From Azolla caroliniana (Eukaryota; Polypodiophyta), in assembly GCA_043228905.1 (NCBI GenBank), contig JBHGNT010000017.1:7812001-7876000 (forward strand): a DNA stretch of 64,000 nt, in the 5' to 3' direction. How positions within the stretch are numbered: the first letter of the stretch is position 1; every line of letters begins with the position of its first letter. The position numbers were made by a program, and so were the translations under genes. Positions 53,018 through 63,238 of the stretch are shown here, in pieces. Below the pieces are notes generated by a model. That model was not told the origin of the DNA. It was given only the letters and a program-made list of their open reading frames with translations, and did no database searches.

Positions 53018-53414
53018 TGTTGGGAGACAGGTCCCTCCGGATGGGAAGGGAGAAGAACAGTGCCAACGAAACCAGATGAGGAGTACCCGGCTATGGAGAG
53101 CCGGATGGTGCAAACCCGGTATGAACTGGATGAGGAGTACCCGGCTACGGAGAGCCGGATGGTGCAGACCCGGTATGAACCGGATGAGGAATACCCGGCT
53201 ACAGAGAGCCAGATGGTGCAGACCCGGTATGAACCGGATGAGGAGTACCCGGCTACGGAGAGCCGATGGTGCAGACCCGGTATGAACCGGATGAGGAGAC
53301 TATATTTGTAAATAGCCGAAAAGTCATATTAGTATAAATATGACTTAGGGCAAAATTTTAGCAAGTTGTTGTCATTTTTCTTGTTGGTGCAAGAATAGAG
53401 AGTGCACGTAACTG

Positions 53415-53463
<49 letters not shown>

Positions 53464-53740
53464 GTCGTTGCCTCTGTTGTAACCGCCGCCTGTGGCGAAG
53501 ATCTGTGAGCACGAGGTCGGTGCCTCAGTGAACTTACTGTTGTATATTCTAACCTAGTGATAGTTTGCAGCCTGTGGGCTGCCGTGGTTTTTTCCCCTAG
53601 TTTGGGGTTTTCCACGTAAACATCTTGTGTACCTCCTCTCTCCTTTTGTGTCGCGTGTTTTTCGTTTCCTGTTTTCTGTGTAAGAAAAGAATCTCGGTTG
53701 TGGCCGAGCGTTGGACATAAGGAGCGTTGAGTTCCCGTCA
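53018..53740 (+). mobile_element. Solo LTR in gypsy-2 integrase
   Basis: 723 bp, TGTTGGGAG to CCGTCA, flanked by GCTCG (53013-53017) and GCTTG (53741-53745). Removing it restores the integrase frame (IAQL then EQRQRQR). It carries four 54-bp repeats, a TATA box (TATAAATA, 53333-53340), a GA tract and no internal genes. The first 30 bases resemble the gypsy-3 LTR end at 41478. Confidence 0.88.
53075..53289 (+). repeat. Four tandem 54-bp repeats in the solo LTR
   Basis: Units start at 53075, 53129, 53183 and 53237, each beginning GATGAGGA-TACCCGGCTA. The last has lost one base. They lie upstream of the TATA box, where U3 enhancer repeats are expected. Reading frames through them are incidental. 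Confidence 0.95.
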
Positions 53741-53745
53741 GCTTG

Positions 53746-54083
53746 AACAACGCCAACGACAACGCAAGGCTTTCGTGGATCGACATCGAAACGGGCTGGA
53801 GAAGGAGCTCACCATCCGCAAACCGGTTCTTCTTTTTCAAACACGACTTGGGTCAATGCCGGGAAAATTAAGATTTCGGTGGAGCGGTCCATTCTGGATT
53901 ATCGACGAGTTCAACGGGACGTTCCAGCTTAGCACACTCACCGGCGACACTGTCAAAAGCTGGGCCAATGGTTTCCGACTTCGACCATATCGAGGCACTA
54001 CACCACCCTACCCGTTTACCGAGCCACACGGCACAAACGAGTTTCGGGAGACCACCACGGAGGAGGCCACGTGTCCCCCTTAA
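53746..54083 (+). pseudogene. gypsy-2 integrase C-terminus
   Basis: RQRQRKAFVDRHRN, then RFRWSGPFWI, FQLSTLTGD and WANGFRLRPYRG, the usual GPF-type C-terminal domain. The frame ends at a TAA after ATCPP. No chromodomain is visible. Confidence 0.88.
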
Positions 54084-54601
54084 TAAGGACTCACCCATCT
54101 TCTTGATATTAATAAAGTAGGTAGGATTAACCATACTTTAGCCACCGATTAGCTACACCTACACCACCCACCTAGGCACCCACAAATTTAGGAGCACCCC
54201 TTGCCACCTCTCATTTAGTACCTATTTAAGAACATGCAAAGCACTGGAAGCACCCCACTCACCTTTAGGACACGTGGCGCTAGTCACTTATTATGGCACC
54301 CACGACTCAGAATCTTCAGGATTCGCTTCGAGCACAAAACCCTAGGAGTAAGTTACTAAAACCGTTTCCAAAATGCAACGAAGACACAGAAGTTCATTAT
54401 CACTCCTAATCTCCATCGCTCTCAAGCTCAGAAGCCCCTTCTCACTCTCATCGCTCTAAACGCTCTTGCTCTCAAGCCCTCTTTCGCTCTCATAGCCCCT
54501 CTGCTGAACTTCCCCTTCCTGTTGTTCCTCCTCTGTCTCGCCCTCGCCTCATCACTCTTCTTCACTCTTCCACACAGTCAAACCCCGTCTCCATCTTCAC
54601 C
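54084..54601 (+). promoter_or_regulatory. gypsy-2 spacer with possible internal promoter
   Basis: Non-coding spacer between integrase and the extra ORF. A TATA-like CCTATTTAAG lies at 54221-54230, followed by a pyrimidine-rich stretch with repeated GCTCTCAAG/CGCTCT (about 54410-54560) leading to the ATG at 54602. This looks like a core promoter plus leader, but a splice acceptor region is an alternative. Confidence 0.4.
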
Positions 54602-57600
54602 ATGCCTCTTACCGCTTCAACAGAAACTCGCGCCTAGCTCCAGGAACAAGGAATGGGCAGTTACCTGAAGATCATCGATGCCCCCGCGCACCCAGATGCC
54701 CAAGGAGTGGCTAAATGTATTTGTCTCGAAGCCATCACCAACAACGTGCTTCGGGCTGTTTTGGACCTGCAACGGGGAGGGGACCATGAGGTCGACATAC
54801 CCCTGGCATTGAAGCTGAAAGAGTACTTCGGTGAGTACTCAGCCTCAGGGAAGGCATATCACACGTATGGCGGTCCCAACAGAGCTTTCGGGGAGATTGC
54901 TCGTATATTGATGGAGTATGCGTTCGTGCATACGAACCCGACGAGCATGCCGCAGAACAAGGCATCCATCATCATCAGCGCGTATGAAGGAAACAGAGTC
55001 GATTGGGGAATCATCACAGGCGAAGGACTTCGCGCCGCCTTAGCCTCATTCTAGTCTGGTAAGAAGATGTTGTCTGTTCTTACCCACTTTTTGATGGTTC
55101 TATACCCACCCTCTTCTCTTCCTTCCCCTCGCACACTCACGTCCCCACCACCACCACGAAGGCAGAGAGAGAAATTTGTTGCCATCAGCCACGAAGCATG
55201 GGAGGGGCCCACATCACCTTCACCTCCTGCCGCTGACCAAAATCCCGCATTGGCACCACCACCTACCCAACCCCAACAGAAAAGGGCAGTTTCCGAGACC
55301 TGCCAAGAATGGGAGGAGGAGATAGCCACGGAGGACAACACGGCAGACGATGTCACCATTCGACAACCAATGCCGCGCTCCTCGGTAACTTCCCCAGGGC
55401 CTAGCCCATGCCCCAATACACAGCAAGCAGCACCACCACGACCCCAGAAAAGGAAGCAGGCGGAGGAAACGACACTACCGGCCCCGGAATCCCAAACCCA
55501 ACTGAGCAAGAGAAGATGACTCAACCGCGAGTCCTCGGTAGAACAGAAAGAGCCACAATAGGAGCAAGCCTTAGTTGTCAGCCAGAGCAACCTGGCCATC
55601 ATCCCTGAGGAGGCATCGCTCAACTCGGGAAAGATCGAGCATGGGCAGACAACGCAGATCTTGGAGGATGAAGTCCTCGGGTATAAAGACCTCCCCGCGG
55701 AGGCTTACGAATTTAGTGTGCTCCTACGCCTCGGTACGACATTCGAGCTGGTCGACTTCCTCGCCAGATCCCAAGTCACGGCAGCCGCTCGAATGGCGGA
55801 AGAGCATGCCGAAACAAAAATGATTCAACGCGCGCTATTAGGTGAAATTGAGCCCCAGGACGATAGGGCTTTACAAAAAATAGGGAGAAAGAAGCAGGCA
55901 AAACATGCCGCTCTCCTCATGGAGGTCCCCGAGTTGAACACGGCCCTTATCGAGGCATATAGGGTCCTGGATCGCATTACGCGGGCAGCCAAAGACATGG
56001 CCCGAAAGATAAAAATAGCCCAAAAACAGGCTAAGGTGGCTGCGGAATTATGGCACGCTGCGAAACAGAAACTGGCAGCCTGGGAGCAAAACCGGTCGGA
56101 ACAACAACTCTTGAGCCTTCCGGCCACGACCACCGAGGCCCTCCCAACCCCTCCACGCATAACAATGATGGATGAAAGCACCGTCACGGATTCAATCATG
56201 ACGATCCAGGCCAGCACACAAACGGACTCGTTACAAATGGTCGATGTCTGCACAACAACCGAGGCAGTCACGCCCATGGAGAAGACCGAGATACCACCCC
56301 CTTGTCCACCTAAGGAGGTGGCAACCCAGAAAAAACCCCCGCTCCGGGATTACCGAGCGGAGCTTAAAGAAGAACAACGGCGAACCGAGAGACACGAACA
56401 ACGACATTAGGAGGCGATGGCTCGCTTAAAAGAAGAAGCTTCCAAGCAGATGGCCGAGATTAGAGCCCAGGACGACCAAAGGATACACGAGCAGAACGAA
56501 GCACTGGGCCGGGTACAAGCGCAAGCCGCGGGCAAAGAAGCAGAACTCAAAAGCAAGCTGGAGGAATACGCGGCCACAATGACAGAGAAAGAGGAGGTCC
56601 TAGACCTACAAGCCGCGCTCGACAATGCGAAAGACTGGAACCAACGGCAGGAGGAAAGAAATCACCAACGGGAGGAGAGAATGATCGCGGAGAATGCCGA
56701 GCTACAGAGTCAGCGTACGACCCTTAAAGAAATGGCTGACGAGTTTTTCATCAAATGCAAGCTACTTTCGAAGCAAAAAGACGAATTATCTGATTCCTAC
56801 TTTGCCCTACAAGAAGAGAGAATCGTCGAACGGGAACAAGTCCGGGCCGCGTGTCAAAAAGAATGGGAGAAAGCTACCGAAGAACTCACCAAGAATTACG
56901 AGCAGTCTATCCAGCTCGTAATCGTGGATGCAAAGAACACTCAAGCTACCTATGAACTACTAGCAAAGAAGCTTCAGGCCGAGGTCAATGGCTTAAAACA
57001 GGAATTAGCAACCGTCCGAGCACAACCCAGCATGGATGAGACACGCATCAGAATACTGATCGAGAAACAGCGCCAACACCTCACCAAAAAGGTCGAGGAA
57101 GCATTAAGTCACGCAGGAGACGAATGGGCAACCCAAGCTGCCGAATTACATATTTTATGCGCCGACGCCGAGAACTGATGGAAGAAGGGCCGCGGCTTTT
57201 ACAAAATGGACGAAGCCAGCATACAAAACCTGCGTGCAGATTTAACCGAGGATTACCAGTCCTTGGCAAAATCTCACACCGCGGCAATCGAGCAAATATT
57301 GGAGGACTTCAATGACGGCCAGATGATGTTTCTCCTGGAAGCAGAAGCCTTCGAACGAGAACGACTCGCAGCCATCCCAACCAGCCCTCCAACGGCCATA
57401 GAGACGAAGGAAGAACCTTCTAGCGAGGGGATCACGGACACGACACAGGAGGAACTCGCCCCGGCCAACAGACCTCCCGAGGACGCCCACAGGTACCAAA
57501 TCCAGTCGAAGTAGAGGTCAGCGCCCTCGAACCCACACCCCCACTAGAAGAATCGGCCGCACCTGAGGCGGACGCCCGAGAAGATATGACACCCCCGGAC

Positions 57601-57693
57601 CAAACTCAACCCCCCGCACCGACAGTCCAACCAGACTACCCTGCCACCGCCCCGAACCCCGAAAACATCCTCAACATCTTAAAAGAGAAATGA
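54602..57693 (+). pseudogene. gypsy-2 extra ORF: coiled-coil protein of unknown function
   Basis: One frame of nearly 1,000 codons starting at ATG 54602. It is broken only by in-frame stops at 54635 (TAG), 55052 (TAG), 55517 (TGA), 55559 (TAG), 56408 (TAG) and 57176 (TGA), plus one 1-nt frame change near 57490 before the final TGA at 57691. The N-terminal 150 residues look globular (LALKLKEYFGEYSASGKAYH, VDWGIITGEGLRAALAS). Next comes a Pro-rich linker, then about 600 residues of E/K/Q/R-rich probable coiled coil (KEAELKSKLEEYAATM). The end is Pro/Glu-rich. Its place between integrase and 3' LTR matches the extra ORFs of Tat/Athila elements. I cannot assign a function, and I see no transmembrane segment. 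Confidence 0.8.
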
Positions 57694-57791
57694 AACGAGG
57701 ATCACGCCTAAAAGGCAATTTTTGTAATATTGTTAGTATTTTGTAAATCGTGGGTCCGACGGACAAGGGCCTGTCCCACGGGCGTGCCAGG

Positions 57792-58250
57792 TGTTGTCCA
57801 GAGGACAGAAATGTAAAATTAGGAAATTAGCAAACGTTGAGTCCGAGTATCACGGGCCACCGACGGCTCGGCTGTGTATTAGGGGAAAACGTTATTTAAA
57901 CGAGGTCCAGTACCTCAGAGCGAGAGAGAGAAAAAATATAGGCGGAAGCACTAGCTTAGTCCATCGTAACTAGATAATCTTGTAAGGTCACCGGCCGTAG
58001 GCCATGTTCTGTAATCCTTTTTCTGTCGCAGTAATATATCTTATTTGTGCCCATTTTGCTCCATGTGTCTGTGCTTTGGTTCATACCTATGATTTCAGCG
58101 TCGTCCACGCCTATGAAGATCTCGCTAGTGTTTTATCTCTAATCATTTTCTCCCTCACGACACCTCTGTTACGATCCTTCACGTACCACGCCCTTGAGTA
58201 CCGATAGCCGCAGATCTATCGAAGGTGTTCACCCAAAGGAACGGGTAACA
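57792..58250 (+). repeat. gypsy-2 3' LTR
   Basis: 459 bp, TGTTGTCC to GGTAACA, followed by the TSD ATGGG. There is no classic polypurine tract in front of it; the preceding bases are GC-rich and mixed. Confidence 0.95.
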
Positions 58251-59095
58251 ATGGGCACGCCCAAAACGCTCCCTCGTCACAAGACAATTGAACGTACAAG
58301 GGGACGAGAATTAAAGAAAGAAAACACGAATGACATTGGCTAAAGAAGTGGATATGTAAGTTCGATTGCAATGCAAGAATGCCCTTTATAAAATAGGGTT
58401 TGATTACAATGTGGCGACTTCTAGTCAACCACAAGCTCAACAAAACATAAATACTAAAAATGCCCTTCGAGACAAGAGCAAATCCGAACATCGAGCACGA
58501 ACACGAAGAAGACGAGCGCACGAGCACACCACATCACAAAAATGCCGACCCCAACGAACCATGACCACCCGAACAACAAGCACACGGGCTCGCAATGACG
58601 AACGTGGGAGCAACACTGAACCAACGAGGCTCGAGCTCATGAGCACCGTAAACGACCCGAGCACTTCAAGCATCGACACGAAGAAGACGAGCACGTGGCG
58701 ATGAGGGGATGAAGGGATATGAGATGAAAAAAAATGGTGAAGATGAAGATGAAGAGCTCTGAAAGAAAAACGGCGATAGTCTCCTCCTCCCAAAACGTCC
58801 TCCCAAATGAGCCCCCCTTGACCTCCTTTTATAGGAAAAAAAGGGAAGGGGGGTCACCACATTCGTCTTCAATGCAAAAGGAATAAAATTCCTTAAATCA
58901 CACTACATTGTCAGACCAGATTTGAACCGTGCACCTTTAGCTAAGAGTCAATATATTTATCTACTACCCCATTAACTCCCTATTATTTACAATATAATCT
59001 TAATTTACAAATCCACAGTGTGTCTCCTCCCTACTTTTCATCTCCCCTCTCTCTTACTTTTCATCTCTCCTCTCTCTCACTTTCATATCTCCTCT
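58251..59095 (-). repeat. gypsy-3 LTR, proximal part
   Basis: Continues the LTR interrupted by gypsy-2. On the minus strand a TATA box (TATAAAA, 58827-58833) is followed by GC-rich, CT-rich sequence resembling R/U5. The U3 part (58850-59095) holds a tRNA-like sequence and a pyrimidine-rich 26-bp minisatellite (about 59030-59095). A perfect palindrome CTCTTAGCTAAGAG (59096-59109) marks the junction with RT sequence. Confidence 0.5.
58905..58985 (-). other. tRNA-derived (SINE-head-like) sequence
   Basis: On the minus strand a B-box-like GGTTCAAATCT is preceded by an anticodon-like CTCTTAG and an A-box-like TTAATGGGGTAGTAG. The layout resembles a tRNA-Lys gene, but the acceptor stem does not pair. 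It is probably a fossil. Confidence 0.4.
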
Positions 59096-59109
59096 CTCTT
59101 AGCTAAGAG

Positions 59110-59782
59110 TCAGGTGTTGCACATCCCAAAACCATCGCTAGGATGGGAAGGCAATCCGTCTCTTTTACCAACTCTAACCCGATTAGGTAATCTTTATCCG
59201 CCTTCACCATGAACACAATACCCCAAATCTCACATTTTACTTGGGTGTATCCTCGTTGTCGCTCGCTTAAGACCTTGGCTTCGAACTGGATGGCGTAGCG
59301 TGCACCATCCTCTCTTTCTTGGTTGATGACCCATCTGATCCCTGTTGGACTCGTATCTACCGTCATGTAGATGGGCACCCCTTCCTTGTATATGGCTTCT
59401 CGTAAAGCTGGTGCAGCTACCAACATTCCTTTGAGCCTCTTCATTGCCTCTGTGTGCTCTTCCTCCCACTTGAGCTTCCGCCCTTTCTTGAGTAGCCCAT
59501 ACAAAGGCTTGGCTAGGTGAGCATAGTGCGGGATCTAGATGTGGTAGAATGCACCAGCACCAAGAAATCACATCACCTTTGTCTGCGATTTACATTCTTC
59601 CCCATGTTGTGATGGCGTCCACCTTTGCCGGGGATGACTTCCATTCGTATGCCCCGCACAAGTGTCCCACCACAACAATCTCTGGTTGGCTGAATGCCGA
59701 TTTCTCACCCGAGAAGGTCAAGTGTGTATCTTCGAGTCTTTGTAGAACCTTCCCGCAATCGGAGATGTGATCTACCACAAAA
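59110..59782 (-). pseudogene. gypsy-3 RT end and RNase H start
   Basis: Minus strand: FVVDHISDCGKVLQRLED, LTFSGEKSAF and VVVGHLCGAY (RT thumb), then LAKPLYGLLKKG and EEEHTEAMKRLKG. MTVDTSPTGIRWVINQE and VLSERQRGYTQVKCEIWGIV follow (RNase H). It breaks at GCATPD near 59110. This is the continuation of the frame ending at 63394. Confidence 0.85.
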
Positions 59783-60513
59783 TGTTGTCGCGTGGCGCGT
59801 GACACACATGCCAAACGTCGGGATGTGTGCATCACAAGCGCAAACAAGCACCGGGCCTCTATCCGCTAGTGGTAATGGAGGATTGACGATGGGATTTCTG
59901 CGCCTATGGGTCGATCGAACGGGACCACCAAGGTCTTTGACTGGGGAGAACAAATCGGGTGAGTTGTGCCTGTAAGGAATTGGTCGTTTAGGTTTATCAT
60001 CAAGTTGTCCTTTGTTGTCGAAGACGCACCCGGACCCAACTCAACGGTGCGGTGGATTGACATGTAGGCAGCTGAAGTAACGCACTAATGTGGTTGAGAG
60101 TGTGAGAGAGAGAGAAATGAAAATTGAGGCAGTGTTTAAGATAGATAGATAGATAGATAAACGAATTGAAATTCCAATTCTAGGTTTGAACCCTTGACTT
60201 TAATTTAGAGAAACAAGACACATCACCAATAAGATAACTAGGTTTTCTTATTAAAATATCTTGATTTAATCTATAGCTTGCTTGATACATAGCTTGTTTG
60301 ATTCATCGATCGATTCCCACTTATAAAGATGCCCCCATGCATATGTGCATGTGAGGGTGTAAGACATGCATACAATGCATGAAATGCATGATTGCCATTT
60401 GGTGCTCATGCATCACATGTGATGCATGATGACCATGTACCTCATCCAAGCTCTTATGTATGAGCATTCACTTGTGAAAAACATAATGATGATCTAAAGA
60501 AATAACTTAGCCT
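59783..60513 (-). repeat. Element B left repeat (3' LTR-like)
   Basis: 731 bp, highly similar to 62456-63171. It holds (GATA)n at 60139-60159, a GA-rich stretch, and a minus-strand B-box-like GGTTCAAACCT at about 60185. It ends at TTAGCCT, five bases from the stop codon of the acidic ORF. Confidence 0.9.
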
Positions 60514-60517
60514 CTGT

Positions 60518-62412
60518 TTAGTTGGACATCCCACCATCTTTCCCTTCCTTCCCATGGGTAGTCCTTAGAATCACTTCTTTCCCTTCTTCTTTATAAGTAA
60601 TAACCATCCATTTTAACACAATATCATCTTCTTCGATACCAACCTCAATGTTAATTGTACTTACATCGTCATCATCCTTTGAGTTAAGTATATCTTTAAT
60701 CACCAAATCATTTATCGCGAGATAACCATCATATTCAATATCATCTACCCTAAACTCATCCTTCCCACACACACTCACAACACCAACATTATCATTATAC
60801 ACATCCCAAACCATCATAGAATTTTCTAGATTATCCTCAATATTACTCCTATCCTTCCCACACATACTCACAACATCAACATCATCATTAGACACGTCCC
60901 AAATAACATTTTCTAGATTTTCCCTTCTCATACCCATGTGATCATTATGTAACCCCACATCATCATGTACATATTTTTGTAAAACGTCCTCATAATCACA
61001 AACCTCTATTCTATTTTCATAATGGATGCCCTCATGAATGTCACCATTTGATCTAGTGAAACTCTTATAAAATCTATCCCGAAGAAACCCAATGCAACCT
61101 AAAACACACAATTCCTCTTCGTCACTCTCACTCTCATCATTACCCTTATCATAACCATATCCACAAAAAGTGCACAACTTTTTATCATCATAACCCTCAT
61201 TCTTCTCATGGCACTCATTTTCACCCTCAATAATACACTCTTCCTTACTATCATCAAGCCCTAAATCATGCGTATCGTTATTATCATCACTGTCATTACG
61301 TTTAAATGTAAAGTTTTCTTCTCTTCCTAACTTCTTCTCTTGTTCGTGGCTCTCATTAAACCTATCATACTTGTCATCAAAATCTAAACCATGAGAGTCT
61401 TGATCCCAACTACACTCACCGTCATGACTTTCGTCGTGTGCTTTTTCATTAGCACAACCATGAAGAGCTCGACATTGATTCCTCCTCTTGTGTTTGTAGT
61501 AATCTTTGTCATGATCATAACCTTGTATATCTCGAGCACTCTTTGTGATTTTGTAATGATCTTTGTCTTTGTCATAACCGTGTAGATCTTGATCTTTCTC
61601 CTCAAGCCCACGTTCTTTGTCACATGTCTCTTCATGCCTGCATCCTTGAGTATCTTGGTCTTTCCCCTCGAACGCATGTTCTTCGTTCCATGTCTCTTCA
61701 TTATCACATCCTTCTCGATCTTCCCTCTTGAGTCCACGTTCTTCGTCACATCTCTCTTCAAGATTGCATCCTTGAGTATCTTGGTCCTTCCATTCCATCC
61801 CATGTTCTTTGTCACATGTCTCTTCACGACCGCATATTTGAGTATCTTGGTCTTTTCCCTTGAACCCACATTCTTTGTGGCACGTCTCTTCACGATCACA
61901 TCCTTGAGTATCTTGGCTATTCCCCTCGAACACATGTTCTTTGTTCCATGTCTCTTCATTATCGTAACGTTCTTGAGTCCACGTTCTTCGTCACATGTTT
62001 CTCCTTTGTCAACTTTGCAACGATCCTCGTAATGACCATAGGTATGTCGATCTCGATCTCTCTCTTCAAAGCCTTGTTCTTCGTCACATTTCTCTTCACA
62101 ACCGCAACTACGCAGATCTCGATCATCTTCATCTACGTCACCGTCGAGCAAAGCATAAAAAGGTTGAGGCCCGAATCTTGATGTCAGAACCGCTTCGTAC
62201 CAATCCGGAATTTCTGGACATAGTCTTTCGACTTGCCTTGTCAACTTGAGATACTCCAACGGTCTATCCTTATCATCATGAAACATCATTTCGATGGCCT
62301 TCCTTACAAATGGAAGCATCATGAGCCTAAGACCACCTTCTATTCTTATCGACTCCTCTAAGTCATATGCATCCAAGATCAAATCCATCATTCGCAATGC
62401 CCCCATTACCAC
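60518..62412 (-). pseudogene. Element B acidic, Cys-bearing tandem-repeat protein
   Basis: About 630 codons with one frame change near 61950-61980. The N-terminal 90 residues look globular (LEYLKLTRQVERLCPEIPDW, FYALLDGDVDE). Then come several 22-residue repeats (66 bp, with one of 60 bp, between about 61575 and 62030) with the pattern EETCDKE-KDQDTQGC, giving CX5C pairs. The middle is Asp/His/Lys-rich. The C-terminal third is acidic, with two copies of a WDV-ND-VVS-CGKD unit. No known domain is recognised. It fills the whole space between the repeats. Confidence 0.7.
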
Positions 62413-62455
62413 CTTGTGTTGTTCATGTCTGGTTCACCAAATAGATGTTGTGTGG

Positions 62456-63171
62456 CGCATGACACACATGCCAAACGTCGGGATGTGTGCATCACAAGCG
62501 CAGACAAGCATCGGGCCTCTATCCGCTAGTGGTTATGGAGGATTGACGATGGGATTTCTACGCCTACGGGTCGGTCGAACGGGACCACCAAGGTCTTTGA
62601 TCGGGGAGAACAAATCGGGTGAGTTGTGCCTGTAAGGAATTGGCCGTTTAGGTTTATCGTCAATCGTCCTTTGTTGTCGAAGATGCACCCGAACCCGACT
62701 CAACGGTGCGGTGGATTGACGTGTAGGCAGCTGAAGTAACGCACTAATGTGGTTGAGAGTGTGTGAGAGAGAGAAATGAAAATGGAGGAAGTGTTTAAGA
62801 TAGATAGATAGATAGATAAACGAATTGAAATTCCAATTCTAGGTTTGAACCCTTGACTTTAATTTAGAGAAACAAGACACATCACCAATAAGATAACTAG
62901 GTTTTCTTATTAAAATATCTTGATTTATCTATAGCTTGCTTGATACATAGCTTGTTTGATTCATCGATTGATTCCCACTTATAAAGATGCCCCCATGCAT
63001 ATGTGCATGTGAGGGTGTAAGACATGCATACAATGCATGAAATGCATGATTGCCATTTGGTGCTCATGCATCACATGTGATGCATGATGACCATGTACCT
63101 CATCCAAGCTCTCATGTATGAGCATTCACTTCTGAAAAACATAATGATGATTTAAAGAAATAACTTAGCCT
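62456..63171 (-). repeat. Element B right repeat (5' LTR-like)
   Basis: 716 bp matching the left repeat with few differences. It starts TGTTGTGTGG, lacking a short CG-containing segment present in the left copy. It carries (GATA)n at 62799-62818. On the minus strand it is followed by about 40 bp and the ATG of the acidic ORF. Confidence 0.9.
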
Positions 63172-63238
63172 AATGGTAAGTCAGTTGTCTTCTATGTTGG
63201 AGGTGCAAGGTTCAATACTTGCACCCCTTCGTATGCTT
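63164..63238 (+). other. tRNA-derived sequence at the end of the element B repeat
   Basis: An exact A-box consensus TAGCCTAATGG (63166-63176) and a near B-box GGTTCAATACT about 35 bases downstream, with a TCTTCTA anticodon-like stretch between. It resembles a tRNA-Arg(TCT) body. The left repeat stops exactly inside this A box. Confidence 0.5.

Larger units (their letters stand above)
41882..58250 (+). mobile_element. Ty3/gypsy retrotransposon (gypsy-2) with an extra downstream ORF
   Basis: About 10.1 kb of its own sequence after subtracting copia-2 and the solo LTR. Plus-strand order: LTR, PBS-like site, gag with two CCHC knuckles, protease, RT, RNase H, integrase, then an extra coiled-coil ORF, then LTR. 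A long ORF between integrase and the 3' LTR, the DGGSG protease and the FLDDFAVYG RT motif recall the Tat/Athila side of plant gypsy elements. The LTRs differ by about 17 substitutions (15 transitions) over 457 bp by my count. TSD is perfect. Confidence 0.92.

Noticed and set aside
53060-53311. ORF with four copies of a DEEYPATES-like repeat
   Set aside because: The 54-bp repeats are divisible by three, so an open frame is expected; they lie in the U3 region upstream of a TATA box.
61391-62249. Plus-strand hydrophobic ORFs opposite the element B gene
   Set aside because: They are complements of the acidic repeat array; the minus strand has the longer frame and the repeat with protein-like spacing.
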